Below the pieces are notes generated by a model. That model worked only from the letters and a program-made list of their open reading frames with translations, ran no database searches and was not told where the DNA came from. Positions 25,371-33,374 of a DNA stretch of 64,000 bases are shown here, piece by piece. How positions within the stretch are numbered: the first letter of the stretch is position 1; the number at the start of each line of letters is the position of its first letter. Source of the DNA: Macrococcus carouselicus. Its GTDB lineage: Bacteria > Bacillota > Bacilli > Staphylococcales > Staphylococcaceae. Where the stretch lies: assembly GCF_004359515.1 (NCBI RefSeq), contig NZ_SCWD01000001.1, positions 744,001 to 808,000 on the forward strand. Direction: 5' to 3'. A program made the translations under genes and the position numbers.

Positions 25371-26478
25371 AAACTAACTTAATGATTTCGAGCACCTGCT
25401 CATTCAGTTTAACAAGCTCACTGACCGGCATCTTCTCCTGATTTGTATGAATATCCTGGTAGCCGACAGCAAGGACAACCGTCGGAACGCCGTAGCTATT
25501 AAAGATGTTCGCATCACTGCCACCGCCGCTTTTCTTCAGCACAGGTGTCAGTCCGATATTCTCCGCTGCCTGCTTCGCAATCTGTACGGCTGCACTGTTT
25601 TCTTCAACGTTGAATGCTGGATAGCTTGGCGTCACGGTCACGTCTGCACTACCGCCCATTTCCTCAGCAGTGTCTTCGAACGCTGCCTTCATATGGGCGA
25701 CCTGCCTGTCGAGCTTGGACTGATCCAGACTGCGTGCCTCACTTAAGATATAACAGCTGTCAGCAACGATATTCGTCGCTGTACCGCCTTCAAAACGACC
25801 GATATTCGCTGTCGTTTCAGCACCGATACGGCCTAGGGTCATACGACTGACCGCTTTTGCTGCTATATTGATGGCGCTGATGCCGTTTTCCGGTGCAAGT
25901 CCGGCATGCGCTGTTCTGCCTGTGATATGCACTTCCAGTTTTGCCTGGCTTGGTGCAGCTGTCACAATGGTACCGACTTCGTTACCGGAATCAAGTGCAT
26001 AACCGAACTGGCTTGAAAGATACTCTGGATCAAATGCTTTCGCGCCTACCAGCTGACTTTCCTCACCGACAGAAATAATAAACTGCAGGGGGCCATGATT
26101 GATCTTTTCTTCCTTGATGACGCGAAGCGTCTCAAGAAGTACAGCGATGCCCGCCTTATCATCTGCTCCTAGAATCGTCGTGCCATCAGAATGGATAATA
26201 TCATCTGTGATGACAGGCTTAACGCCTTTCCCAGGTGTCACAGTATCCATATGACATGAGAAGTAAATAGGCTGTTTCGCTTCATCACCTTCAATATTGA
26301 CAATCAGGTTTCCTGCACCAAAACCAGTATCTTTCTGGCTGTCATCTTCAATGACATGATAACCAAGCTCAGTGAAGGTACTGACTAAATGGTCAGCTAT
26401 CTCTCTTTCATGCCCAGTTTCGCTATCAATCTGTACCAGGTCCAAAAATGTATCTACTAGACGTTGCTGGTTTACCAT
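25369..26478 (-). CDS. M20-family metallopeptidase, PepT-like
   Basis: This 369-residue cytoplasmic peptidase has the zinc ligands of the M20 family: SCHMDTVTPG, GADDKAG and the catalytic-base region SVGEESQLVGA, followed by the dimerisation domain (LEVHITGRTAHAGLAPENG) and a C-terminal SGGGSDANIF. It resembles Bacillus YqjE and tripeptidase T. The start at 26476-26478 follows GAGGAGTG; an in-frame ATG at 26493 lies inside that site and is rejected. Confidence 0.87.
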   Translation of the reverse strand: MVNQQRLVDTFLDLVQIDSETGHEREIADHLVSTFTELGYHVIEDDSQKDTGFGAGNLIVNIEGDEAKQPIYFSCHMDTVTPGKGVKPVITDDIIHSDGTTILGADDKAGIAVLLETLRVIKEEKINHGPLQFIISVGEESQLVGAKAFDPEYLSSQFGYALDSGNEVGTIVTAAPSQAKLEVHITGRTAHAGLAPENGISAINIAAKAVSRMTLGRIGAETTANIGRFEGGTATNIVADSCYILSEARSLDQSKLDRQVAHMKAAFEDTAEEMGGSADVTVTPSYPAFNVEENSAAVQIAKQAAENIGLTPVLKKSGGGSDANIFNSYGVPTVVLAVGYQDIHTNQEKMPVSELVKLNEQVLEIIKLV

Positions 26479-26506
26479 ACGAACACTCCTCATTAATTAG
26501 TAATTT

Positions 26507-26515
26507 TGTTATAAT
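26507..26515 (+). promoter_or_regulatory. extended -10 promoter for the 33-residue membrane peptide gene
   Basis: TGTTATAAT (TATAAT at 26510-26515) lies 25 bases before the small gene's ATG. With a ribosome binding site and a terminator, it forms a complete minimal transcription unit. Confidence 0.65.
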
Positions 26516-26540
26516 AGGTTAAAAAAGAAAGGACATCCAG

Positions 26541-26642
26541 ATGATGAATTCCAATACAAGACGCATTCTGATTATCATATTGCTCGTTTTCGTTGTAGCA
26601 GCACTTATCCTATCTAGTGTTTTACCCTTTTTAATGATGTAA
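26541..26642 (+). CDS. 33-residue single-helix membrane peptide (Prli42-like in form)
   Basis: The peptide starts MMNSNTRRILIIILLVFVV and ends ILSSVLPFLMM: a positively charged N terminus and one hydrophobic helix. AGAAAGGA precedes the start at 26541 (26544 is also possible). The shape is that of Prli42, the small membrane anchor of the stressosome in Bacillota, but I cannot confirm homology from sequence alone. It has its own promoter and terminator and its stop lies in the terminator stem. Confidence 0.72.
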   Translation: MMNSNTRRILIIILLVFVVAALILSSVLPFLMM

Positions 26643-26668
26643 TCTACTGCGGTAGATTACTTTTTTAT
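26638..26668 (+). terminator. terminator after the 33-residue peptide gene
   Basis: GTAATCTAC/GTAGATTAC stem with a TGCG loop followed by TTTTTTATTTTTT. It overlaps the stop codon. There is no T-run on the minus strand, so it serves the plus-strand gene. Confidence 0.88.
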
Positions 26669-27639
26669 TTTTTCAGGGATCCAAACTTCGATTTGATGTG
26701 CAGATAGTTCTCCAGTTCATGCAGCAGCTGGAAAGCAGAGGCTCTGGAATGAAAAGCTTCATAACTGGTCGGTAATTGATGGTCTTTCAGCTGCAGCTGT
26801 ATCGCATATAAATCGTGCAACCGGATTGCCGTGTGATCATGCCCGGAAATGTTCTGACTCATTTCATGGATCAGCTCACTTAGCTGCTGATGCAGCTGAT
26901 CAGAACGGCTGACATTGTTAATCAGACCCACCATCCGGTAGAGCAGAAGGGCCTGTTCTCCTCTCATCGTGAAGTAATGATAGTATGAATTGTCATTACG
27001 TCCGAAGTGATTTTCAACATCCATAAATGCAACGGATTTGGCCTTTTCAATGGTCAGCTGCACATGGGCGATCATTCTATGGTCCAGCTTAATATCGACA
27101 TATTTCAGTGCCTCTGAAAACTCAGAGAGGATGAGCTGGAATTCCTGCTCTATATTTGTCTTGTAGTCTTCAAGTTCCCTGCTGCGATTCGGCATAAACA
27201 AATTGAGCAGCAGAGCGATAGAAAGACCGATGATAATCAGCAGTATCTCATTGAGGATGAAGTCCAGGCTGACCCCTTTTGAGTTAAAGCAGTGCAGGAT
27301 GATGACGCAGGCGGTCACAACACCTTCCTGCGTCCCGATCACAACTGTTGCCGGTATAAACAGCAGCACGATAAGACCGAGGACAACCGGATAGTAACCT
27401 AACAGTTCAAACACAAGACTTGCAAAGATCAGTCCCATCAGACAGGAGGCGAAACGTGCCCATGCTGCCTGCATCGATTTCATCTTTGTGTTCTTCACAC
27501 AGAGGACAACCAGAATAGCAGCAGAAGAGAAATTGATCACACCTAATTGCTTGGCAATAATGACACCGATCGCCATCCCAGCAGCTGTTTTAATCGTACG
27601 GAAACCAATTCTATAAGGATTCAGTTTAAAAGTCTTCAT
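26665..27639 (-). CDS. aromatic acid exporter-like (ArAE/FUSC) membrane protein
   Basis: This 324-residue protein has an N-terminal membrane half with about four to six helices (about 12-155; KTAAGMAIGVIIAKQLGV and the PATVVIGTQEGVVTACVIILHCFNSKG segment) and a cytoplasmic helical C-terminal half (about 170-324). This is the layout of the aromatic acid exporter family (formerly DUF939) found in Bacillota. Transport substrate is unknown. The ATG at 27639 has no free ribosome binding site: the only purine-rich stretch is within the hairpin at 27647-27665. Confidence 0.75.
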   Translation of the reverse strand: MKTFKLNPYRIGFRTIKTAAGMAIGVIIAKQLGVINFSSAAILVVLCVKNTKMKSMQAAWARFASCLMGLIFASLVFELLGYYPVVLGLIVLLFIPATVVIGTQEGVVTACVIILHCFNSKGVSLDFILNEILLIIIGLSIALLLNLFMPNRSRELEDYKTNIEQEFQLILSEFSEALKYVDIKLDHRMIAHVQLTIEKAKSVAFMDVENHFGRNDNSYYHYFTMRGEQALLLYRMVGLINNVSRSDQLHQQLSELIHEMSQNISGHDHTAIRLHDLYAIQLQLKDHQLPTSYEAFHSRASAFQLLHELENYLHIKSKFGSLKK

Positions 27640-27668
27640 GAAATAAAGCCAGGGTTGCCCCTGGCTTA
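27640..27668 (-). terminator. hairpin/terminator between the bacilliredoxin and exporter genes
   Basis: GCCAGGG/CCCTGGC stem with a GCAA tetraloop (27648-27664), followed on the minus strand by TTTATTTC. It overlaps the stop of the upstream gene and ends just before the exporter ATG. Confidence 0.75.
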
Positions 27669-28103
27669 TCTTTCCTCCCCGTATTCTTCAAATAAGGCCT
27701 GAATGCTAGTGATCACACTCATCGGATCGTGACCTTCAATTTCATGACGTTCAATCATTGAAATGATTTTGCCGTCTTTTAGCAGAGCGAAGGATGGACT
27801 TGATGGCGGATAACCTTCGAAATAATCGCGGGCAGTCGCGGTCGCTTCCTTATCCTGTCCTGCAAAAACCGTTACAAGATGGTTCGGTAGTTTATCATAA
27901 TGCAGTGCATGAGCTGCTGCCGGACGTGCTATGCCGCCCGCACAGCCGCAGACTGAATTGATCATGACGAATACTGTACCTGGCTTCTCAAAGACTTCCT
28001 TTACTTCTTCAGATGTGCGAAGCTGCTGATAGCCGGCATTTTCTATTTCCTGTCGTGCAGTGTTCACGACTTCATTCATATATAGATTAAAATCCATTTC
28101 CAT
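27666..28103 (-). CDS. bacilliredoxin, BrxA/BrxB family
   Basis: This 145-residue thioredoxin-fold protein has the CGC active site (Cys52-Gly-Cys54 in [14 protein letters not shown]), the mark of the YphP/YqiW family. Bacilliredoxins remove bacillithiol from S-bacillithiolated proteins; the mixed disulfide is resolved with bacillithiol and YpdA, whose gene begins at the left edge of this window. Whether it is BrxA or BrxB cannot be told reliably. The start at 28101-28103 follows GAGGTG; a second Met is at codon 3. Confidence 0.9.
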   Translation of the reverse strand: MEMDFNLYMNEVVNTARQEIENAGYQQLRTSEEVKEVFEKPGTVFVMINSVCGCAGGIARPAAAHALHYDKLPNHLVTVFAGQDKEATATARDYFEGYPPSSPSFALLKDGKIISMIERHEIEGHDPMSVITSIQALFEEYGEER

Positions 28104-28174
28104 GTAACAACACCTCTTCTGTCCTTAATAATCTTATCTTACATAAAGTAAGAAGATATATCTAGGATGTTGTT

Positions 28175-29269
28175 CTATCTTCTAGAAATAATTGAATGTT
28201 CATGACGACTGAATGTACTTCTGACACGCATCATCTGCTCGATGCGTTCTTCTGCCATTCTTTCAGCTGCAACAGTGGTAGATATATTATCACGTTTAGC
28301 GATATCAAAGATCTTATCCATCTGATTGTAGATCTCCTTCACTTTATCAGTCGCACGTTTTTCATTATAGCCATAAAGTTCATCCGCTACATTGATCACG
28401 CCGCCTGAATTGGCGACAAAGTCCGGCGCATAGATAATCTGACGGTCAGCAAGCATCGCGCTGTGTTTCTCCATCTCTTTCAGCTGGTTGTTTGCACTGC
28501 CGCAGACCGCTTTGACTTTAAGCTGCGGGATAGTGTCATCATTCAGGATGCCCCCGAGTGCGCACGGTGCAAAGATATCAGCCTCCACACCATATATATC
28601 GTCAGGTGCAACGGCTGACGCTCCGAAGTCATTGACTGCACGATCGATAGAGGCCTGGAAGATATCAGTCACAATCAGTTCTGCCCCTTCCTCGTGCAGA
28701 TACTCACATAATTTATAGGAAACATTACCTACCCCTTGAACAGAAACTTTAAGTCCTTGCAGGGAATCCGTTCCGAATGCTTCCTTTGCGGTACGCTTCA
28801 TCGCCTGATAGACGCCGAGCGCAGTAACAGGGCTTGGATTTCCTGAAGAGCCAAAACTCTCTGACAGCCCGACAACAAAATCTGTCTCCTCATGCATGGT
28901 ATCCATATCACTGACAGTCGTCCCCACATCTTCTGCCGTGATATAGCGGCCGTTCAGACTTTGCACATAACGACCGAGCGCTCTGAATAATGCTTCTGAT
29001 TTATCTTTCTTCGGATCGCCGATAATAACCGTTTTGGCACCGCCAAGATTCAGACCTGCTGCCGCGTTTTTGTAGGTCATCCCACGGGCGAGTCGCAGCG
29101 CGTCCTCAATCGCTTCTTCTTCTGAAGCATATGGCCACATCCGGCAGCCCCCAAGTGCAGGTCCGAGCGTCGTATCGTGAATCGCAATAATCGCTTTCAG
29201 CCCACTGGCTTTATCCTGACAGAAGACCACCTGCTCGTAATCGTACTGTTCCAACGTTTCAAAAATCAT
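28175..29269 (-). CDS. ldh: leucine dehydrogenase (Leu/Glu/Phe/Val dehydrogenase family)
   Basis: This 364-residue NAD-dependent amino acid dehydrogenase has the catalytic glycine-rich lysine segment [19 protein letters not shown], substrate strand [10 protein letters not shown] and Rossmann motif [17 protein letters not shown]. It deaminates branched-chain amino acids to keto acids, which supply branched fatty acid primers. In Bacillus (bcd/yqiT) it sits in the bkd operon; here no bkd gene is adjacent. Leucine rather than phenylalanine dehydrogenase is inferred from overall likeness. The start has AAGGGGTAATGAT upstream. A candidate cre site lies 133 bases before it. Confidence 0.88.
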   Translation of the reverse strand: MIFETLEQYDYEQVVFCQDKASGLKAIIAIHDTTLGPALGGCRMWPYASEEEAIEDALRLARGMTYKNAAAGLNLGGAKTVIIGDPKKDKSEALFRALGRYVQSLNGRYITAEDVGTTVSDMDTMHEETDFVVGLSESFGSSGNPSPVTALGVYQAMKRTAKEAFGTDSLQGLKVSVQGVGNVSYKLCEYLHEEGAELIVTDIFQASIDRAVNDFGASAVAPDDIYGVEADIFAPCALGGILNDDTIPQLKVKAVCGSANNQLKEMEKHSAMLADRQIIYAPDFVANSGGVINVADELYGYNEKRATDKVKEIYNQMDKIFDIAKRDNISTTVAAERMAEERIEQMMRVRSTFSRHEHSIISRR

Positions 29270-29401
29270 ATCATTACCCCTTTTCTTCTAATATAGCTTC
29301 GATACACCAATATTATTGCATAAAAACATTAACTTTCAAACTATAAAATTGCAGAAGAGCAATTTATCCCTTTTCAGTTGTTTTCATCGTTACTTTAAAT
29401 T

Positions 29402-29417
29402 AATAAAGCGTTTACAT
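29402..29417. promoter_or_regulatory. candidate cre (CcpA) site
   Basis: Read on the minus strand, ATGTAAACGCTTTATT matches the cre consensus WTGWAARCGYTWWNCW at 15 of 16 positions. It lies in the 264-base interval between leucine dehydrogenase and DUF2627. The rest of that interval is AT-rich and shows no other gene. Confidence 0.55.
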
Positions 29418-29511
29418 TACAGATTTAGTAAAAAACGAAAACAGAAATGGTATATCAGCATAGTAAAAAATGATGTTTTGACTAATTGTTTTTATTTTAG
29501 TACGAGTAAGC

Positions 29512-29517
29512 TATAAT
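29512..29517 (+). promoter_or_regulatory. candidate -10 box for DUF2627 gene
   Basis: TATAAT 16 bases before the start codon; the -35 is weak. The distance implies a very short leader. Confidence 0.5.
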
Positions 29518-29533
29518 AATAGCAGGTGATGAC

Positions 29534-29764
29534 ATGCAAAAAATACTCGCACTTCTTGTGCTTATTATTCCTATCTATCTGGCTGGCCTTGGCATCAAAT
29601 GGATGCGTGATGCCGTATTCGGTGCCCTGGTACCAGAACTTCATTTTATCTGGCTGCAGTTTCTGCTTGGTGCGCTCTTTTCATTGCTGGGCATTGCATT
29701 TGTAGGGGGTTATATCCTGCATATGGAAAAGAGAAATAACAGAATACCGAACAAAGAGAAGTAA
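29534..29764 (+). CDS. DUF2627 small membrane protein (YqzF-like)
   Basis: This 76-residue protein has two hydrophobic helices (about 3-22 and 38-64) and the DUF2627 pattern GIKWMRDAVFG. Function unknown. In Bacillus yqzF lies between the glycerophosphodiesterase gene yqiK and bkdR-ptb-bcd, and the same neighbours (yqiK-like and leucine dehydrogenase) surround it here. The start follows CAGGTGATGAC. Confidence 0.82.
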   Translation: MQKILALLVLIIPIYLAGLGIKWMRDAVFGALVPELHFIWLQFLLGALFSLLGIAFVGGYILHMEKRNNRIPNKEK

Positions 29765-29786
29765 ACACTGTTTACTTCTCTTTGTT
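29750..29786. terminator. 18-bp perfect inverted repeat spanning both convergent stop codons
   Basis: AACAAAGAGAAGTAAACA and its exact complement meet with almost no loop. Both the DUF2627 and glycerophosphodiesterase stop codons are inside. It lacks a proper T-run on either side but probably ends both transcripts. Confidence 0.7.
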
Positions 29787-30479
29787 CATTTTCACGGCCA
29801 GTTCTACTTCATCAGTGATAACGGCGTCGACTGCTGAATCAAGCCAGTAAGAAAGATCCCGCTCTTTATTGACCGTATATATTCTGACCGGAAGACCATA
29901 AGACTGGATCAGTTCAGCATAAGCTTTTGACGTGTAGTTCGTATCAGTATGAATCGCATCAAAAAGAAAGCGTTCCTGCAGCAGCCAGGGCTGATCAATG
30001 TATTTTGAATAAAGAAGCGCAGTCTCTATTTCAGGTGCCCTTTCTTTTACCCTGACGATACATTCAGGATGAAAACTCGAAATGACGACATGTCTGAGTG
30101 AGTACCGGGACAGCAGGGCGACCAGCCTTTCTTCAAGCATCCCTTCTGTCACAGCTTTAATCTCGATATTAAGCAGCAGTTCCTTATCCTGGACTAGCTC
30201 CAGCACCTCCTGTAGAAGTGGTGCCCTTTCCTTTCTTATCAGTTTCCTCTGCAGGCCTATCTTCTTTATTTCATCATAGGTCATATTCTTAATAAGACCT
30301 TCGCGTCCTGCCAGTCGTCTGAAATCCTCATCATGAAATACGACCAGCTCACCATCCAGTGAGAGATGCACATCCAGCTCAAGTCCATCTGCACCTGATT
30401 GAATGGCTTTTCTGAAAGCCGTCATCGTATTCTCAGTATACTTTGCTCTATAGCCTCTGTGCGCAATTATTTTCATCAT
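29772..30479 (-). CDS. glycerophosphodiester phosphodiesterase (YqiK-like)
   Basis: This 235-residue enzyme has the GDPD motifs IAHRGYRAKYTENTMTAFRKA (catalytic His), ELDVHLSLDGELVVFHDEDFRR and NIEIKAV. It splits glycerophosphodiesters into glycerol 3-phosphate and an alcohol. No signal peptide is present, so it is cytoplasmic. It follows the spo0A-like gene by one base and keeps the Bacillus order spo0A...yqiK. Confidence 0.9.
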   Translation of the reverse strand: MMKIIAHRGYRAKYTENTMTAFRKAIQSGADGLELDVHLSLDGELVVFHDEDFRRLAGREGLIKNMTYDEIKKIGLQRKLIRKERAPLLQEVLELVQDKELLLNIEIKAVTEGMLEERLVALLSRYSLRHVVISSFHPECIVRVKERAPEIETALLYSKYIDQPWLLQERFLFDAIHTDTNYTSKAYAELIQSYGLPVRIYTVNKERDLSYWLDSAVDAVITDEVELAVKMNKEK

Positions 30480-30480
30480 T

Positions 30481-31134
30481 CTACCTCATCAAATATTCAA
30501 GCAGTTCACCGGTCGTCGGCCTGATCATCCGGCCTTCAGCCTGCCAGTGCTGTTCAAGTCCCTGATTCCATGCTTTTTCCACTGAGTGTCTGATCGCTCT
30601 CTCTATGGTTGCTTTGTTGACATTGAACTTCTTAGCGATCTCAGGATAAAGTTCGCCGGTCAGATGGTTGATTTTAACCGGTTCTCTTTCCAGTATGGAA
30701 AGAGCCTCATAGATATACTGCGTTCCCTTCAGACGTTGCGAGAAATAATCAGTCAATAGGTCTGAATCCTTATGTTCAGTCATACGCAGGATATTCTGAG
30801 CAATAACATCCAGTTTGACCGGCTTCAGCAGAAAATAATCTCCTCCTAAAGTCAGCGCTTCATTCAATATTGACTCCTTACCAAAAGCTGAGAAGCAGAT
30901 GACTTTATAGGGCCGTTCAGCAGGTATATCGTTTTTCAGCAAAGTCAGTCCATCTATACTAGGCAGAATCAGATCAAGCAGCAGTATATCAAAATCAGCG
31001 CGCTGAATGACCGCCTGCCCTGCCTGACCGTCATGAGCCACTTCAGTCACTATCATCCCCTGCTGAGACAAATAACGATGGATGGCTGTAGCCAGCTCCT
31101 GCGAATCTTCTATTATTGCTACTCGGATTGCCAT
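30481..31134 (-). CDS. spo0A: Spo0A-like response regulator
   Basis: This 217-residue protein has a complete receiver: acidic pair Glu9-Asp10, phosphoacceptor Asp54 (LLLDLILPSIDG), Ser82 and Lys104 (YFLLKPVKLD). The C-terminal domain (about 125-217) matches the Spo0A DNA-binding domain: GTQYIYEALSILEREP, LYPEIAKKFNVNKATIERAIRHSVEKAWNQG and RPTTGELLEYL. Bacillus Spo0A is about 267 residues; the linker here is shorter. Its place after recN and before the glycerophosphodiesterase is the Bacillus spo0A position, with spoIVB missing. The start at 31134 follows AAAGGA at 8 bases; an in-frame ATG at 31143 overlaps the recN stop (ATGA) but sits on the site. Role in a lineage without known sporulation is unknown. 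Confidence 0.88.
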   Translation of the reverse strand: MAIRVAIIEDSQELATAIHRYLSQQGMIVTEVAHDGQAGQAVIQRADFDILLLDLILPSIDGLTLLKNDIPAERPYKVICFSAFGKESILNEALTLGGDYFLLKPVKLDVIAQNILRMTEHKDSDLLTDYFSQRLKGTQYIYEALSILEREPVKINHLTGELYPEIAKKFNVNKATIERAIRHSVEKAWNQGLEQHWQAEGRMIRPTTGELLEYLMR

Positions 31135-31139
31135 AAACC

Positions 31140-32816
31140 TCATCCTTTATGTTGTTTATTCTGGGAGATAAGTTCTGCTGCGTGGTCGAGGGTCAGAGGC
31201 GTGACTTCCACACCTGAAATCATTCGGGCGACTTCCCTTACTTTATCTTTTCCTGTGAGTTCTGTTACAGTCGTAACGGTGCGGTCGTCCTTCTCATGCT
31301 TTTCAATGTAAAGATGGTGATCACTTATTGCTGCAACCTGCGGCAGATGCGAAATACAGATGACCTGGATATGCTCAGAGATCTGCTTCATTTTCTCAGC
31401 CATCTTCTGAGCGACTCGGCCTGAGACGCCTGTATCCACTTCATCAAACAGGATGGCTGTCTGTCCTTTGCTTTCGGCGAATATCGTCTTCAGGGCGAGC
31501 ATGATTCGTGATAGTTCTCCGCCTGAAGCAATCTTATCGAGACTTTTCAGTGGTTCCCCTTTATTCGGACTGATCATGAACTCGATGGCCTCAAGACCTG
31601 ATGGCCCCGGTTCAATCTTTGTAAATGCTATTTCAAAATTAGCGCTTTTCATCTCAAGATGATAAATTTCGTCCAGAATCTTACTGCGTAGCTGCAGAGC
31701 ATCTGTCCGGCGCTCCTTGGACAGCTGTGCACCGATTTCAAGCAGCAGCTGATACTGCTTCTTGATCTCTTCTTTCAGGTTCGACGTGCTTTCCTCAAGG
31801 TTTTCGATCTGATTGATCTCAGTCTCCAGTTCAGCTATCAGTGTGATCAGTTCCGCGTGATCCTTACCGTATTTACGCTCGAACTGCTGAATCAAGTTCA
31901 TTCTTGCCTCCATCTCATTCAGATGATTCTCATCATACTCGTTTGTCGTCAGCTCATCATATAACTGATGTTTAGCATCTTCAAGCAAGTAATAGACGCT
32001 GTTCGTCTCCTCGAGCAGTGATTGATATTCGCCATTCAGAACATCATCTATTTCTTTTAAAGATTCGTTGAAATCGAATATTTTATCAATGATATTATTC
32101 TCATCACTTAAATAACTGACTGCTTTAGTGAGTTCATTATTCAGCTTTTCAAAATTGCGCAGTCGATTGATATCCTCTTTCAAGCTGTTCACTTCTCCGG
32201 GAAGCAGTTTTGCCTGCGTGAGTTCATTATGCTGAAACTTGATAAGATCGAGCCGCTGCAGCAACGATTCATCTTTTCTTTCAAGCCTCTTCAGTTCGTC
32301 CTTCTTCTCCTGAAAGACATCATATGTAGCTGTATATTCTTCAACAAGAGACTGATAGCGTCCTTTAGAGAATTCATCCAGCAGACGAATATGAAATTTA
32401 GCTTTTAACAGGTGCTGTGTTTCATGCTGACCATGGATATCCAGCAGCTCCTGCATAACCTGCTTCAGCTCTGACAGCGTAACGGTCTGATTATTGATTC
32501 TACAGATACTTTTACCTGATTTCATGATTTCACGTTTCACGATCATGAAATCATCCTGTGCGATCTCTTTTTCAATGAGCAGCTGATTGACGGCAGGATT
32601 GTCATCGATATCAAATACCCCTTCTATCACCGCTTTGTTCTCACCGTGACGTACCAGATTCTGGCTCGCCCTTGCACCGATAAGCATAGAGATAGCATCA
32701 ATGATGATTGATTTACCTGCGCCCGTTTCTCCGCTCAATACCGTCAGTCCGTCCTTGATATCAATATCCAGTTCATCAATAATAGCAAACTGTCTAATGG
32801 ATAGTGTCTGTAGCAT
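31140..32816 (-). CDS. recN: DNA repair protein RecN
   Basis: This 558-residue SMC-like ATPase has Walker A GETGAGKSIIIDAI (about 30-43), two long coiled-coil arms (about 155-365), the ABC signature LASGGELSRIMLALK and Walker B ILFDEVDTGVSG. RecN gathers broken DNA ends early in double-strand break repair. The start at 32814-32816 follows GGTGGGGGGTC; an in-frame GTG at 32831 falls within that site. It follows argR closely, as in Bacillus (ahrC-recN). Confidence 0.95.
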   Translation of the reverse strand: MLQTLSIRQFAIIDELDIDIKDGLTVLSGETGAGKSIIIDAISMLIGARASQNLVRHGENKAVIEGVFDIDDNPAVNQLLIEKEIAQDDFMIVKREIMKSGKSICRINNQTVTLSELKQVMQELLDIHGQHETQHLLKAKFHIRLLDEFSKGRYQSLVEEYTATYDVFQEKKDELKRLERKDESLLQRLDLIKFQHNELTQAKLLPGEVNSLKEDINRLRNFEKLNNELTKAVSYLSDENNIIDKIFDFNESLKEIDDVLNGEYQSLLEETNSVYYLLEDAKHQLYDELTTNEYDENHLNEMEARMNLIQQFERKYGKDHAELITLIAELETEINQIENLEESTSNLKEEIKKQYQLLLEIGAQLSKERRTDALQLRSKILDEIYHLEMKSANFEIAFTKIEPGPSGLEAIEFMISPNKGEPLKSLDKIASGGELSRIMLALKTIFAESKGQTAILFDEVDTGVSGRVAQKMAEKMKQISEHIQVICISHLPQVAAISDHHLYIEKHEKDDRTVTTVTELTGKDKVREVARMISGVEVTPLTLDHAAELISQNKQHKG

Positions 32817-32831
32817 AAGTTGACCCCCCAC

Positions 32832-33284
32832 CTATAACATATTGAACAATCGTTCAGTCACGACCTTGCCTGCCTTGTCGTCTCTGCAGATAATCAGACA
32901 TGTATCGTCACCGCAGATTGTACCGAGTATTTCTTCCCAATCGAGCTGGTCAAGTATAGCACCGATTGACTGCGCATTACCTGGCAATGTTTTTAACACA
33001 AGCAGATTATCAGTGCCATCGAGCTTGACGAAGGAATCCATCAGATAACGTCCCAGTTTGTCCAGCGGATGAAACTTACGGTCTTTCGGCAGGCTATACA
33101 CATACTGCCCACTTGGTGTCGGAACTTTTATCAGCTGCAGCTCCTTGATATCTCTTGAGATAGTTGCCTGCGTGACATTCAGATTGACCTCGTTCAGCTT
33201 CTCAACGAGTTCTTCCTGTGTTTCTATCTGCTGACTGGAAATAATCTCTCTAATTTTGATCTGTCGCATCGTCTTATTCGCCAT
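32832..33284 (-). CDS. argR: arginine repressor ArgR/AhrC
   Basis: This 150-residue regulator has an N-terminal winged helix (about 1-70: [42 protein letters not shown]) and a C-terminal arginine-binding hexamer domain with [27 protein letters not shown]. It represses arginine synthesis and activates catabolism when bound to arginine. The start at 33282-33284 follows AAGGAGG; a longer open frame to 33311 lacks a site. An ARG box overlaps its own leader. Confidence 0.94.
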   Translation of the reverse strand: MANKTMRQIKIREIISSQQIETQEELVEKLNEVNLNVTQATISRDIKELQLIKVPTPSGQYVYSLPKDRKFHPLDKLGRYLMDSFVKLDGTDNLLVLKTLPGNAQSIGAILDQLDWEEILGTICGDDTCLIICRDDKAGKVVTERLFNML

Positions 33285-33296
33285 GATGGACCTCCT

Positions 33297-33318
33297 TGTA
33301 TATTTATACATAATAGTA
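33297..33318 (-). promoter_or_regulatory. argR promoter -10 and overlapping ARG box
   Basis: TGTATATTTATACA (33297-33310) is a perfect palindrome matching TGNATWWWWATNCA, the ArgR/AhrC operator core. Just upstream on the minus strand lies TGCTACTAT, an extended -10 (TACTAT at 33313-33318). The operator would cover the transcription start and abuts the ribosome binding site, fitting autorepression. Confidence 0.65.
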
Positions 33319-33340
33319 GCATATAAATATCAGGTTGACT

Positions 33341-33374
33341 AACAAAAAACCGATTAATCCAGATTAATCGGTTT
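33341..33374 (-). terminator. terminator after tlyA
   Basis: ACCGATTAAT/ATTAATCGGT stem (33349-33372) with a T-rich tail on the minus strand. The tlyA stop codon is inside the stem. Confidence 0.85.

Noticed and set aside
29270-29533. Additional small gene or RNA in the AT-rich interval
   Set aside because: Apart from the cre-like site and a -10 box I see no ribosome binding site with a convincing frame and no stable structure; the 66-codon frame at 29316 looks random.
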